Assembly (NCBI GenBank): GCA_963845425.1
Contig: CAWJSC010000009.1
Coordinates: forward strand, 1-64,000
DNA: 64,000 bases
DNA from: DATDAH01 sp963845425
GTDB taxonomy: Bacteria; Actinomycetota; Acidimicrobiia; Acidimicrobiales; DATDAH01
Direction: 5' to 3'
Made by a program: the position numbers and the translations under genes. Shown here piece after piece: positions 1 through 7,171 of this stretch (within the stretch, counting starts at the first letter, position 1; every line of letters starts with the position of its first letter). The notes beneath the pieces were generated by a model, which saw only the letters and a list, made by a program, of their open reading frames with translations, did no database searches and was not told the origin of the DNA.

Positions 1-2
1 CG

Positions 3-38
3 GCCGCGATGATCGAGGCCGCCCTGGGCGGGGGCTGA
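3..38 (+). CDS. 3' end of an upstream gene (11 codons, partial)
   Basis: The first bases read as an open frame ending in TGA at 36-38 (A-A-M-I-E-A-A-L-G-G-G). It is 26 bases upstream of the kinase start on the same strand. In actinobacteria the gene before pknB in this operon is usually a penicillin-binding protein (pbpA), so that identity is plausible from context only; eleven residues cannot establish it. Confidence 0.4.
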   Translation, partial: AAMIEAALGGG

Positions 39-50
39 CGGGCCGCTCAC

Positions 51-56
51 TACCCT
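51..56 (+). promoter_or_regulatory. TACCCT -10 element, leaderless kinase start
   Basis: TACCCT lies 8 bases before the GTG at 65, the spacing expected if transcription starts at the start codon. No Shine-Dalgarno sequence is visible. The same arrangement recurs at many genes in this window. Confidence 0.5.
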
Positions 57-64
57 GTGGCGCC

Positions 65-1618
65 GTGACCGACCCCGGAGAGCCCGTCGTCTACCGCGGC
101 CGGTACGCCCTGCAACAGTCGATCGGCAAGGGGGGCATGGCCGAGGTCTTCCTGGCCCAGGACCAGCTCCTCGACCGGCCGGTGGCGGTCAAACGCCTCG
201 CCGCCGAGCACGCCGCCGACGCCTCCTTCGTCGAGCGCTTCCGACGCGAAGCCCAGGCGGCGGCCAAGCTCACCCACCCCAACATCGTGGGCGTCTACGA
301 CTACTTCGAAGAGGGCGGGGAGTACTTCATCGTCCAGGAGTACATCGACGGCCACTCGTTGGCCGAGCTGCTCCGGGCCGAGGGTCGCCTCCACCCTGAT
401 CGGGCCGCGGACATCGCCGCGGACATCGCCGCCGGCCTCGGCGCCGCCCACCGCGAGGGCATGGTCCACCGGGACATCAAGGCCGGCAACGTCCTGGTGG
501 CCAAGGACGGCCAGGTCAAGGTCGCCGACTTCGGCATCGCCCGGGTCTTCGCCGGCGGCGACAGCGAGCTGACCCAGGCCGGCACGGTCATGGGCACGGC
601 CAGCTATTTCTCGCCCGAGCAGGCCCAGGGCAAGCCCGTCGACCCCCGCAGCGACCTCTACTCCCTCGGCGTCGTCCTCTACGAGATGCTGGTCGGCCAG
701 CTGCCGTTCTCGGGCGACGAGCCCGTGGCGATCGCCTACGCCCACGTCCACGAGGTGCCCAAGAGCCTGCGGGAGATCGATCCCGCTCTACCCGTGGAGA
801 TCGACGCCATCACCCTCAAGTTGCTGGCCAAGGATCCGGCGAACCGGTACCCGTCGGCGGACGACCTCCGGGCCGACCTCCGGCGGTTCCGCCAGGGGGC
901 CAAGATCAACGAGGCACCGGCGGTACCCGATGTGGCCCCGGTGCCGGCTCCGCCCGCGCACCAGGTCGACTTCGGCTCGTACGAGGACGGCCGCTACGTC
1001 GAGCCGCCTCGGCGCACCGGCTTCTTCCTGCTCTTCATGATCCTGATCTTCGGTGCCCTGGCGGCCGGCCTCTGGTATCTGTCCCAGCAGCTGGACGAGG
1101 AGCGGGACTCGGTCACCGTCACCGTCCCCGACGTGGTCGGCCAGAACAAGGACCGGGCTCGGCGCGAGCTGGTGGATCTGGGCTTCCAGGTCGAAGTCCA
1201 GCGGGAGGCAAGCGCGGAGGTCGAGGTCGACGTCGTCATCCGCCAGAGCCCCGAGCCCGACACCGACGCCGACGAGGGCGCGGTGGTCACGATCGTGGTC
1301 AGTGCCGGCAACGAGACGGTCGAGGTGCCCTCGGTGCTGGGCCAGGACGTGTTCACCGCCACCCAGACCCTGGAGGCCGCGGGTTTCGTCGTCCAGCAGG
1401 AGCAGGCCGAGGACCCGACCGAGCAGTACGCCGAGGGGCAGGTCTGGCAGCAGAGCCCGGCCTCGGGGACCCAGGCGCCGATGGGCGCGATCGTGATCAT
1501 CCGGGTGGTGCCGGTGCCGCCGTCGACCATCACCCCCCAGACGTTGCCGCCGATTGCCGGGCCGGCGCCCACGTTGCCGACGGTCACGGACCCTCCGGCA
1601 CCCCCGACCACCCCTTGA
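65..1618 (+). CDS. pknB: PASTA-repeat Ser/Thr protein kinase (PknB type)
   Basis: Membrane Ser/Thr kinase that in actinobacteria couples cell-wall signals to growth and division. The 517-residue product has an N-terminal kinase domain (about 11-275) with glycine loop GKGGMAEV at 21-28, ATP-binding Lys43, catalytic HRD at 135-137 and DFG at 155-157, all intact. One transmembrane helix at about 319-339 is followed by two extracellular PASTA repeats (about 352-418 and 420-486) and a Pro/Thr-rich tail. Mycobacterial PknB has four PASTA repeats, so this is a shorter receptor. The GTG start follows a TACCCT element without a ribosome site. It sits convergent to trpG/pabA and near crgA, the usual actinobacterial division neighbourhood. 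Confidence 0.93.
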   Translation: MTDPGEPVVYRGRYALQQSIGKGGMAEVFLAQDQLLDRPVAVKRLAAEHAADASFVERFRREAQAAAKLTHPNIVGVYDYFEEGGEYFIVQEYIDGHSLAELLRAEGRLHPDRAADIAADIAAGLGAAHREGMVHRDIKAGNVLVAKDGQVKVADFGIARVFAGGDSELTQAGTVMGTASYFSPEQAQGKPVDPRSDLYSLGVVLYEMLVGQLPFSGDEPVAIAYAHVHEVPKSLREIDPALPVEIDAITLKLLAKDPANRYPSADDLRADLRRFRQGAKINEAPAVPDVAPVPAPPAHQVDFGSYEDGRYVEPPRRTGFFLLFMILIFGALAAGLWYLSQQLDEERDSVTVTVPDVVGQNKDRARRELVDLGFQVEVQREASAEVEVDVVIRQSPEPDTDADEGAVVTIVVSAGNETVEVPSVLGQDVFTATQTLEAAGFVVQQEQAEDPTEQYAEGQVWQQSPASGTQAPMGAIVIIRVVPVPPSTITPQTLPPIAGPAPTLPTVTDPPAPPTTP

Positions 1619-1648
1619 GGTCAGGCCGACAAGGCCCTGGCCCGCGGG

Positions 1649-2239
1649 TCAGTTGACGGCGGCGCCGGTACGGGCCAGGAAGGTCCGCAGGAGGTCGTGG
1701 CCGTGCTCGGTCAGGATCGACTCGGGGTGGAACTGGACGCCCTCGACGTCGAGCTCCCGGTGGCGCAGGCCCATGACCACACCGTCCTCGGTGCGGGCGG
1801 TGACCTCGAGCACGTCGGGCACCGAGTCGGCGGCGACCACCAATGAGTGGTAGCGGGTGGCCTCCAGCGGGGACGGCAGGCCGGCGAAGACGCCGCCGCC
1901 GTCGTGGTGGATCTCCGAGGTCTTGCCGTGCATGATCTCCGGGGCCCGGACGACGTCGCCGCCGTAGATCTGGCCGAGGCACTGGTGGCCGAGACAGACC
2001 CCGAGGATGGGGACCCGCCCGGCGAAGGTGGTGATCACCTCGTTCGAGAGGCCGGCGTCCTCGGGGCGGCCGGGGCCGGGGCTGATGAGCACGGCGTTGG
2101 GCGCGAGCGCCTCGACCTCGTCCAGGGTGAAGGCGTCGCTGCGGTGCACGACGGGCTCGGCGCCGAGCTCGCCGAGGTACTGGACGAGGTTGTAGACGAA
2201 CGAGTCGTAGTTGTCGACGACGAGCACGCGGGGAGCCAC
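1649..2239 (-). CDS. trpG: Glutamine amidotransferase subunit of anthranilate/aminodeoxychorismate synthase
   Basis: Class I glutaminase that releases ammonia from glutamine for anthranilate or 4-amino-4-deoxychorismate synthesis (TrpG or PabA). About 196 residues. It opens with the typical V-D-N-Y-D-S-F strand, has the nucleophile elbow GVCLGHQCLG (active-site Cys) and the His-Glu of the triad in FHPES near the C-terminus. I chose the GTG at 2239 because it directly precedes the conserved start of the domain and lies 7 bases after a TAGCGT element; in-frame GTG at 2248 is possible. It is divergent from crgA. This placement next to crgA/pknB is common in actinobacteria, where the gene is annotated either trpG or pabA; sequence alone does not separate the two. 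Confidence 0.92.
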   Translation of the reverse strand: MAPRVLVVDNYDSFVYNLVQYLGELGAEPVVHRSDAFTLDEVEALAPNAVLISPGPGRPEDAGLSNEVITTFAGRVPILGVCLGHQCLGQIYGGDVVRAPEIMHGKTSEIHHDGGGVFAGLPSPLEATRYHSLVVAADSVPDVLEVTARTEDGVVMGLRHRELDVEGVQFHPESILTEHGHDLLRTFLARTGAAVN

Positions 2240-2246
2240 GGCCCCC

Positions 2247-2252
2247 ACGCTA
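2247..2252 (-). promoter_or_regulatory. TAGCGT -10 element of trpG/pabA
   Basis: TAGCGT on the minus strand ends 7 bases before the GTG at 2239. It supports a leaderless start there. Confidence 0.4.
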
Positions 2253-2286
2253 TGGCCCCCGTTCGGCCCCCGGCCCCCGTTTTGTC

Positions 2287-2292
2287 TAGGTT
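2287..2292 (+). promoter_or_regulatory. TAGGTT -10 element of crgA
   Basis: TAGGTT lies 8 bases before the ATG at 2301, with no ribosome site between; leaderless arrangement. Confidence 0.45.
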
Positions 2293-2300
2293 CGGGGGCG

Positions 2301-2600
2301 ATGGCCAACAAGAAGCCCGCGAAGCGTCGCGTCCCCGCCGGTCGGGTCACGCCCAAGGGCACCCGTCCCTCCGGTGAGGTCGCCGGGGCCAGCAGCCGCT
2401 ACACGCCGCCGGTCCCCCGTGAGGTGAAGGTCAGCCCGATGTGGGTGCCGGTGCTGATGTTCACGTTCCTCGGCGCCGGCGCGGCGGTGATCTTCCTCAA
2501 CTACCTGGGCCTGATGCCCGGCGACACCAACAACTGGTATCTGTTGGTCGGGCTCGGCCTGATCCTGCTCGGGATCATTGTGGCCACGCAGTATCACTGA
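2301..2600 (+). CDS. crgA: Cell division protein CrgA
   Basis: Small actinobacterial membrane protein of the divisome that interacts with FtsZ-ring proteins. 99 residues: a basic cytoplasmic N-terminus (MANKKPAKRR), a conserved stretch ahead of the first helix (S-P-M-W-V-P), two transmembrane helices (about 49-68 and 77-95) joined by a short N-Y-L-G-L-M-P-G-D-T-N-N-W loop, and a short tail. Length and the two-helix layout match the family. An upstream in-frame ATG at 2211 would add 30 residues lying on the trpG start and is unlikely; the ATG at 2301 follows a TAGGTT element. Confidence 0.93.
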   Translation: MANKKPAKRRVPAGRVTPKGTRPSGEVAGASSRYTPPVPREVKVSPMWVPVLMFTFLGAGAAVIFLNYLGLMPGDTNNWYLLVGLGLILLGIIVATQYH

Positions 2601-2729
2601 TCGACCACGCACCGTGTGATCCGGGTGACCTCGAGGTGGCCGACGAGTTACACCGATGTGACTCTCCCCAGCCTTACCCACACCCTGTGGACAGGATCTT
2701 GCGGAGGGTGATCAGGCGGGCACCCTCCG

Positions 2730-2990
2730 TCAGAGATCGTCGACCGGGGTGACCAGGGTCATGTCCTCCATGCAGTGGCGGGGAGGCTCGGGATCCTGGT
2801 CGAGGGCGGCGGTCATCCTCACCTCGGTGCCACAGAGCTCGCAGCGGTACGCCAGCTTCACCTTCCGCAGTTCGCCCGCCGGGGGCGGCTCGGCGACGGG
2901 CTGGGCGAACATCCGCAGCACCGCCAGGCCCAGGCGCAGCATGGCGTAGGCGAAGACGATGGCGATCAGGACCCTGACGACGGTGCCCAT
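2730..2990 (-). CDS. Small membrane protein with Cys/His metal-site-like tail
   Basis: 86 residues, not recognised as a named family. An N-terminal transmembrane helix (about 5-25) is followed by a Pro-rich linker and a soluble C-terminus with a CELC pair and a downstream HC pair, which could bind zinc (zinc-ribbon-like). It is probably anchored in the membrane with the Cys module in the cytoplasm, although topology is not certain. The ATG at 2990 lies 10 bases after TAGGCT, supporting expression. It is followed by no obvious operon partner; crgA converges on it. Confidence 0.65.
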   Translation of the reverse strand: MGTVVRVLIAIVFAYAMLRLGLAVLRMFAQPVAEPPPAGELRKVKLAYRCELCGTEVRMTAALDQDPEPPRHCMEDMTLVTPVDDL

Positions 2991-3000
2991 GGCAGCGCCG

Positions 3001-3006
3001 AGCCTA
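3001..3006 (-). promoter_or_regulatory. TAGGCT -10 element of the small Cys/His membrane protein
   Basis: Minus-strand TAGGCT, 10 bases before the ATG at 2990. Confidence 0.35.
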
Positions 3007-3034
3007 CGACGCCGGGCGCCGACTCGGCCGGCCG

Positions 3035-3637
3035 CTACTGACTGTCGGGATAGCCCGCGATGCCGTCACCGTCGAGGTCGGCACAGGTGGCTGGGTCGGG
3101 CCGGACCGAGATGCAGTCCCCGCCGTCGATCAGGTACACGTAGGTGCCGTCGCCTTCAGGGTCGATGCAGTCGGGAAGGCCGTCGTCGGGCGAGCAGGGG
3201 TCACCGGGCTCGATCGGCGGCGGCGTCGTGGTGGTCGTGGTGGTCGTGGTGGTGGTCGTCGACGTCGTGGTCGTCGATGTCGTGGTGGTGGTGCTCGTCG
3301 TGGTGGTGGGCGTCGTGGTCGTGGTGGTGGTGGAGGTGGTGGTGGTCGACGGCTCGTCGTCGTCGCCGCCCAGGAGGAACACGGCGAGCACGATCACCAG
3401 CACCACGACGACGGCGAGCATGGCCAGCGCTGCGGGGTTCTTGTACCAGGGGGTCGGCTCGTCGTCGTCGCCCCCCGGCCCGCCCCCGCCCGGCGGGGGC
3501 CCGTCCGGCGGTGTGCCGCCGGGAGTGGCGGGCGGTTGGGCCGGCACGACGACGGTGGGCTCGCCGACCGGGGCCGCGGGCTGGCCGAACACCGAGGCGT
3601 TCGGGTCCTCGGGCGGGGATGGTGGCTGATCGGTCAT
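3035..3637 (-). CDS. Single-pass surface protein with Thr-repeat stalk and EF-hand-like C-terminus
   Basis: 200 residues, function unknown. A Pro/Gly-rich cytoplasmic-type N-terminus (1-68) precedes one transmembrane helix (about 72-90), then about 45 residues of almost pure Thr/Ser that would form a stiff extended stalk. The C-terminal globular part has four Cys (likely two disulfides) and ends in D-L-D-G-D-G-I-A-G, which resembles a calcium-binding EF-hand/dockerin loop. The layout suggests an exported domain held off the membrane. The ATG at 3637 has a GGAGG ribosome site. A 25-codon reading frame with a similar start (MSDQPPDG versus MTDQPPSP) ends 16 bases upstream. Confidence 0.75.
   Translation of the reverse strand: MTDQPPSPPEDPNASVFGQPAAPVGEPTVVVPAQPPATPGGTPPDGPPPGGGGPGGDDDEPTPWYKNPAALAMLAVVVVLVIVLAVFLLGGDDDEPSTTTTSTTTTTTTPTTTTSTTTTTSTTTTSTTTTTTTTTTTTPPPIEPGDPCSPDDGLPDCIDPEGDGTYVYLIDGGDCISVRPDPATCADLDGDGIAGYPDSQ
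3221..3352. repeat. Trinucleotide-like GTC/GTG tract encoding the Thr stalk
   Basis: Imperfect GTG/GTC triplets (ACC/ACG/ACT on the coding strand) with occasional Ser codons. Length is likely to vary between strains by slippage in whole codons. Confidence 0.85.
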
Positions 3638-3653
3638 CGTCGGCCTCCGTCGG

Positions 3654-3731
3654 TCACGTGTCGTCCTCCAGTGACGCCCCGCGACGCCGTCGTGCCTCCG
3701 GATCGGTGCCGTCTGGCGGCTGATCGCTCAT
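3654..3731 (-). CDS. Possible 25-residue peptide upstream of the Thr-stalk protein
   Basis: An ATG at 3731 opens 25 codons (starts M-S-D-Q-P-P-D-G, rich in Asp and Arg) ending in TGA 16 bases before the next ATG. Its first residues resemble the start of the downstream protein, so it may be a small upstream gene or a duplicated 5' end. GGAGC before the ATG could act as a weak ribosome site. Very short; low confidence. Confidence 0.25.
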   Translation of the reverse strand: MSDQPPDGTDPEARRRRGASLEDDT

Positions 3732-3812
3732 GGTGCTCCAAGGTCGTCGTCGGGCTCCGCCACCCGAGTCCCTGAAGCGTAGGTCCGCGGCGCCCCGGAG
3801 CCCGTCGTGGGG

Positions 3813-5006
3813 CTACAGGCGCTCGATGATGGTGGCGTTGGCCAGGCCGCCGCCCTCGCACATGGTCTGGAGGCCATAGCGGCCACCCGTGCGCTCCAGC
3901 TCGTGCAGGAGCGTCGTCATGAGACGGGCCCCGGAGCAGCCGAGGGGGTGACCCAGGGCGATGGCGCCGCCGTTGACGTTCACCTTGTCCATGTCCGGGT
4001 GGAGTTCCTTCTCCCACGCCAGGACGACCGAGGCGAAGGCCTCGTTGATCTCGACCAGGTCGATCTCGTCCATGCTCAGGCCGGAGCGCTCGAGCACCTT
4101 GTGGGTGGCCGGGATGGGGCCGGTCAGCATGAAGATCGGGTCCACGCCGGCGAGGGAGAACGAGTGGAACCGGGCCCGGGGGGTCATTCCCAGCTCGTTG
4201 GCCTTGTCCTCGCTCATGATGAGCACGGCCGAGGCGCCGTCGGTGATCTGGGACGAGTTGCCCGCCGTCACCACGCCGTCGGCCCTGAAGGCGGGCTTCA
4301 GGTTGGCCAGGGTCTCGACGGTGGTGTCGGGCCGGATGCCCTCGTCCTGGGAGAACAGCTCGTCGGTCTCGATGAGCTTGCCGGTCTCCTTGTCGATCGG
4401 CATGGCCCGGACCGGGAGGATCTCGCGCTCGAAGCGGCCCTCCTCGCGGGCAGTGGCCGCGAACTGCTGGCTACGGGCGCCGTAGGCGTCGAGGTCCTCA
4501 CGGGACAGGTTCCACTTCTCGGCGATCATCTCGGCCGAGGTGCCCTGGGGGACCAGGCCGCCGCGGTCGGCGTAGCGCAGGCCCATGCCAGGGCCGAATG
4601 GCATGCCGGTGTTGGGGGTCATGAACGACGAGCCCATCGGCACCATCGACATGACCTCGACCCCGGCGGCGACGACGACGTCGTAGGCGCCGGCCATCAC
4701 GCCCTGGGCGGCGAAGTGGGCCGACTGCTGGGATGAGCCGCACTGGCGGTCGACGGTGGTGGCGGGTACCGACTCGGGCCAGCCCGAGGCGAGCACGGCG
4801 TTGCGGCCGATGTTGCCCGCTTGGGCGCCGACCTGCATGACACAGCCCATGATCACGTCCTCGACCAGCGCGGGGTCGAGGTCGTTGCGGTCGCTGAGGG
4901 CCTTCAGCACCTCACCGGCGAGGTCGGCCGGGTGGAAGCCCGAGAGCTTGCCGTTGCGCTTGCCCATCGGTGTACGGATGGCATCGACGATCACGGCCTC
5001 GGCCAT
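3813..5006 (-). CDS. Acetyl-CoA C-acyltransferase (thiolase)
   Basis: Thiolase-superfamily enzyme that cleaves 3-ketoacyl-CoA or condenses acetyl-CoA units, in fatty acid or steroid side-chain degradation. 397 residues, normal length. Acyl-accepting Cys89 sits in V-D-R-Q-C-G-S-S; the N-E-A-F-A loop, the G-H-P-L-G-C-S-G-A-R His motif and the C-terminal C-E-G-G-G with the second catalytic Cys are all present. ATG at 5006 has AAGGGGA as ribosome site. The gene is divergent from an acyl-CoA ligase, and a perfect CTTGAC/GTCAAG palindrome 27 bases upstream suggests TetR-family control of the lipid pathway. Substrate chain length cannot be told from sequence. Confidence 0.92.
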   Translation of the reverse strand: MAEAVIVDAIRTPMGKRNGKLSGFHPADLAGEVLKALSDRNDLDPALVEDVIMGCVMQVGAQAGNIGRNAVLASGWPESVPATTVDRQCGSSQQSAHFAAQGVMAGAYDVVVAAGVEVMSMVPMGSSFMTPNTGMPFGPGMGLRYADRGGLVPQGTSAEMIAEKWNLSREDLDAYGARSQQFAATAREEGRFEREILPVRAMPIDKETGKLIETDELFSQDEGIRPDTTVETLANLKPAFRADGVVTAGNSSQITDGASAVLIMSEDKANELGMTPRARFHSFSLAGVDPIFMLTGPIPATHKVLERSGLSMDEIDLVEINEAFASVVLAWEKELHPDMDKVNVNGGAIALGHPLGCSGARLMTTLLHELERTGGRYGLQTMCEGGGLANATIIERL

Positions 5007-5032
5007 GGCGTTCCCCTTGGTTCGATCGAAAA

Positions 5033-5050
5033 CTTGACTGACTGGTCAAG
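5033..5050. promoter_or_regulatory. CTTGAC-N6-GTCAAG palindrome, TetR-like operator
   Basis: Perfect 6-bp inverted repeat with a TGACTG spacer, upstream of the thiolase and in the thiolase/acyl-CoA ligase intergenic space. The shape matches operators of TetR-family fatty-acid regulators; no such regulator gene is in the window. Confidence 0.5.
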
Positions 5051-5325
5051 TCTCGCCCGCCCCACCATCCCACCGCAACCGCAGCCGACCCGCAGACACC
5101 ACCTCATCGGGCCACCACTGCGGTTCACCTGGAAGATGCTCGACGAGGAGGTCGAGTGGGTGTGGGCCCCAGCAGCGCAACTGGCCGGTGGCCAGGAGCG
5201 CCCACCTACTGGTCGTCGTCCTCCGGTGTCGTGTGGCCTGTGCAGCTGTTCGGCCGGTGGGCGGTGACGGTGGCCACGTCTAGGGTGTGCGCTCCGCCGC
5301 CGGCGACACGAGGGGGAACGGAGCG
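5051..5325. other. Intergenic region between thiolase and acyl-CoA ligase
   Basis: No gene seen. TAGGGT at 5281-5286, 39 bases before the ligase ATG, could be a -10 element giving a short leader. Confidence 0.4.
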
Positions 5326-7134
5326 ATGGCGACGAGTGCCGAGATCCAGGCCGTGGTGGAGGGTCAGACGATTCCCTCCATGTTCGTGCAGACCGCAGGG
5401 GCGCTGAGCGACCAGGTCGCGTTGCGCTGGCGCAACGACGACGACTCCTGGGGGGAGTGGACCTTCGCCGAGTATGCCGAGCGGGTAGCGGCTGCCGCCG
5501 GTGGGCTCAAGGCTCGCGGTGTCGGGCGGGGCTCCCGTGTGGTGCTCATGCTGCGCAACATCGCCGAGTTCCACGTCCTGGACATGGCCACCTACTTCTG
5601 CGGCGGCACGGCGATCTCCATCTACAACTCGTCCTCGCCGGACCAGATCGCCTACCTGGTCGGTCACTGCGAGGCCCACCTCGGCGTCGTCGAGGACATT
5701 GGTTTCCTCGAGTCCTTCCTCAAGGTGCGTGACGAGCTCCCGGCCCTTCAGCACCTCGGCGTCCTGAACGACCCCGACGGCCTGGCGCCCGATGACGTCT
5801 TCAGCTACGACGACCTGCTCGGTGCGGACCCCCTCGACCTGGCCGAGGCCGCCACGGTGGCCCAGCCCGAGGATCTGGCCACGCTGATCTACACCTCGGG
5901 GACCACCGGCCCGCCCAAGGGCGTGATGATCACCCACCAGAACGTGGCCTGGACCATCGAGAGCCTGCGCCGGTGCATCGACTTCGACACCTACGCCGGC
6001 AAGCGCCTCGTCTCCTACCTGCCGATGGCCCACATCGCCGAGCGCATGGTGAGCCACTACCAGCAGGCCTTCCTGGGCTACGAGGTGACCTGCTGCCCCA
6101 ACCCCGGCGACGTCGCCGCCTATGCCCGGGAAGTGCGCCCCCAGCTCATGTTCGGGGTGCCGCGGGTGTGGGAGAAGCTCTACGGCGGGGTGATGGGCGC
6201 GCTGGGGGCTGATCCTGAGAAGGCGGCCCAGTTCAACGGCGCCGTCGAAGCGGCCAAGCCGCTCGTCGACGCCATCGACTGGGGGACGGCCAGCGAGGAG
6301 CAGATCGCCACCCACGGGGCCATGGATGCCGCGGCCTTCGCCAACGTGCGGGCCATGCTCGGCCTCGACCAGGTGGAGGTGGCCATCACCGGCGCTGCCC
6401 CCATCCCCGCGGCGCTCCTGAGCTGGTTCCGCGCCATCGGGGTGCCGTTGTCGGAGATCTACGGCATGTCAGAGTCGAGCGGGCCGATGACCTGGACCGC
6501 CCGTCGGGTGAAGCCCGGCTCCGTCGGTCCCGCCATCCCCGGCTGCGAGGTGGAGTTGGCCGCGGAGGACAACGAGATCATCTGCCGGGGCGGCAACGTC
6601 TTCCAGGGCTACCTGAATGACCCGGAGAAGACCGCCGACACCCTCGACGCGGAGGGCTGGCTGCACTCCGGGGACATCGGCCAGGTCGATGAGGACGGCT
6701 ACTTCACGATCGTGGACCGCAAGAAGGAGCTGATCATCACCGCCGGGGGCAAGAACCTGAGCCCGGCGAATCTCGAGGCCAACCTCAAGCTGATCCCGCT
6801 GGTCGGCCAGGCCTGTGCCATTGGAGACAACCGCCCCTTCGTGTCGGCGCTGGTCGTGCTCGACCCGGAGGTGGCCACGGCCTGGGCCGGCGCCCAGAGC
6901 ATCGAGTTCACCGACCTGAACGACCTGGCCGGGAAGCCCGAGGTGCGAGCCGAGATCGAGAAGGGCCTGGCCGAGGTGATGGCGTCCTTCAACAACGCCG
7001 AGCGGGTCAAGAAGGTGGTGATCCTCGGCGAGGAGTGGCTGCCCGACAGCGAAGAGCTGACGCCGACCTCCAAGCTCAAGCGCCGGGGCGTGCACGCCAA
7101 GTACGCCGAGGAGATCGAGTCGATCTACGTCTGA
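5326..7134 (+). CDS. Long-chain acyl-CoA synthetase (AMP-forming)
   Basis: FadD-type ligase that activates a fatty acid to acyl-AMP and then acyl-CoA for beta-oxidation or lipid synthesis. 602 residues, usual length. ANL-superfamily motifs in order: the Thr/Ser/Gly-rich P-loop IYTSGTTGPPKG, YGMSESSG (A5), HSGDIGQVDEDGY (A7), and D-R-K-K-E-L-I-I-T-A-G-G-K-N (A8 hinge) before the C-terminal domain. The form is closest to the long-chain/FadD15-like group by the L-P-M-A-H-I-A-E-R stretch. I use ATG at 5326 with AGGGGG upstream rather than an in-frame ATG at 5287. It pairs divergently with the thiolase, consistent with joint control by the palindrome at 5033. Confidence 0.92.
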   Translation: MATSAEIQAVVEGQTIPSMFVQTAGALSDQVALRWRNDDDSWGEWTFAEYAERVAAAAGGLKARGVGRGSRVVLMLRNIAEFHVLDMATYFCGGTAISIYNSSSPDQIAYLVGHCEAHLGVVEDIGFLESFLKVRDELPALQHLGVLNDPDGLAPDDVFSYDDLLGADPLDLAEAATVAQPEDLATLIYTSGTTGPPKGVMITHQNVAWTIESLRRCIDFDTYAGKRLVSYLPMAHIAERMVSHYQQAFLGYEVTCCPNPGDVAAYAREVRPQLMFGVPRVWEKLYGGVMGALGADPEKAAQFNGAVEAAKPLVDAIDWGTASEEQIATHGAMDAAAFANVRAMLGLDQVEVAITGAAPIPAALLSWFRAIGVPLSEIYGMSESSGPMTWTARRVKPGSVGPAIPGCEVELAAEDNEIICRGGNVFQGYLNDPEKTADTLDAEGWLHSGDIGQVDEDGYFTIVDRKKELIITAGGKNLSPANLEANLKLIPLVGQACAIGDNRPFVSALVVLDPEVATAWAGAQSIEFTDLNDLAGKPEVRAEIEKGLAEVMASFNNAERVKKVVILGEEWLPDSEELTPTSKLKRRGVHAKYAEEIESIYV

Positions 7135-7145
7135 GCGATCCGGGG

Positions 7146-7171
7146 CCTGACCCGAGGCGGGCCCGGTCAGG
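7146..7171. terminator. CCTGACC/GGTCAGG hairpin between convergent genes
   Basis: A 7-bp perfect inverted repeat with a 12-base GC-rich loop lies 11 bases after the ligase stop and overlaps the stop of the convergent GGDEF-EAL gene. No T-tract, so rho-independent termination is uncertain. Confidence 0.35.

Noticed and set aside
3221..3352. CRISPR-like repeats
   Set aside because: Triplet tract encoding Thr with no spacers.
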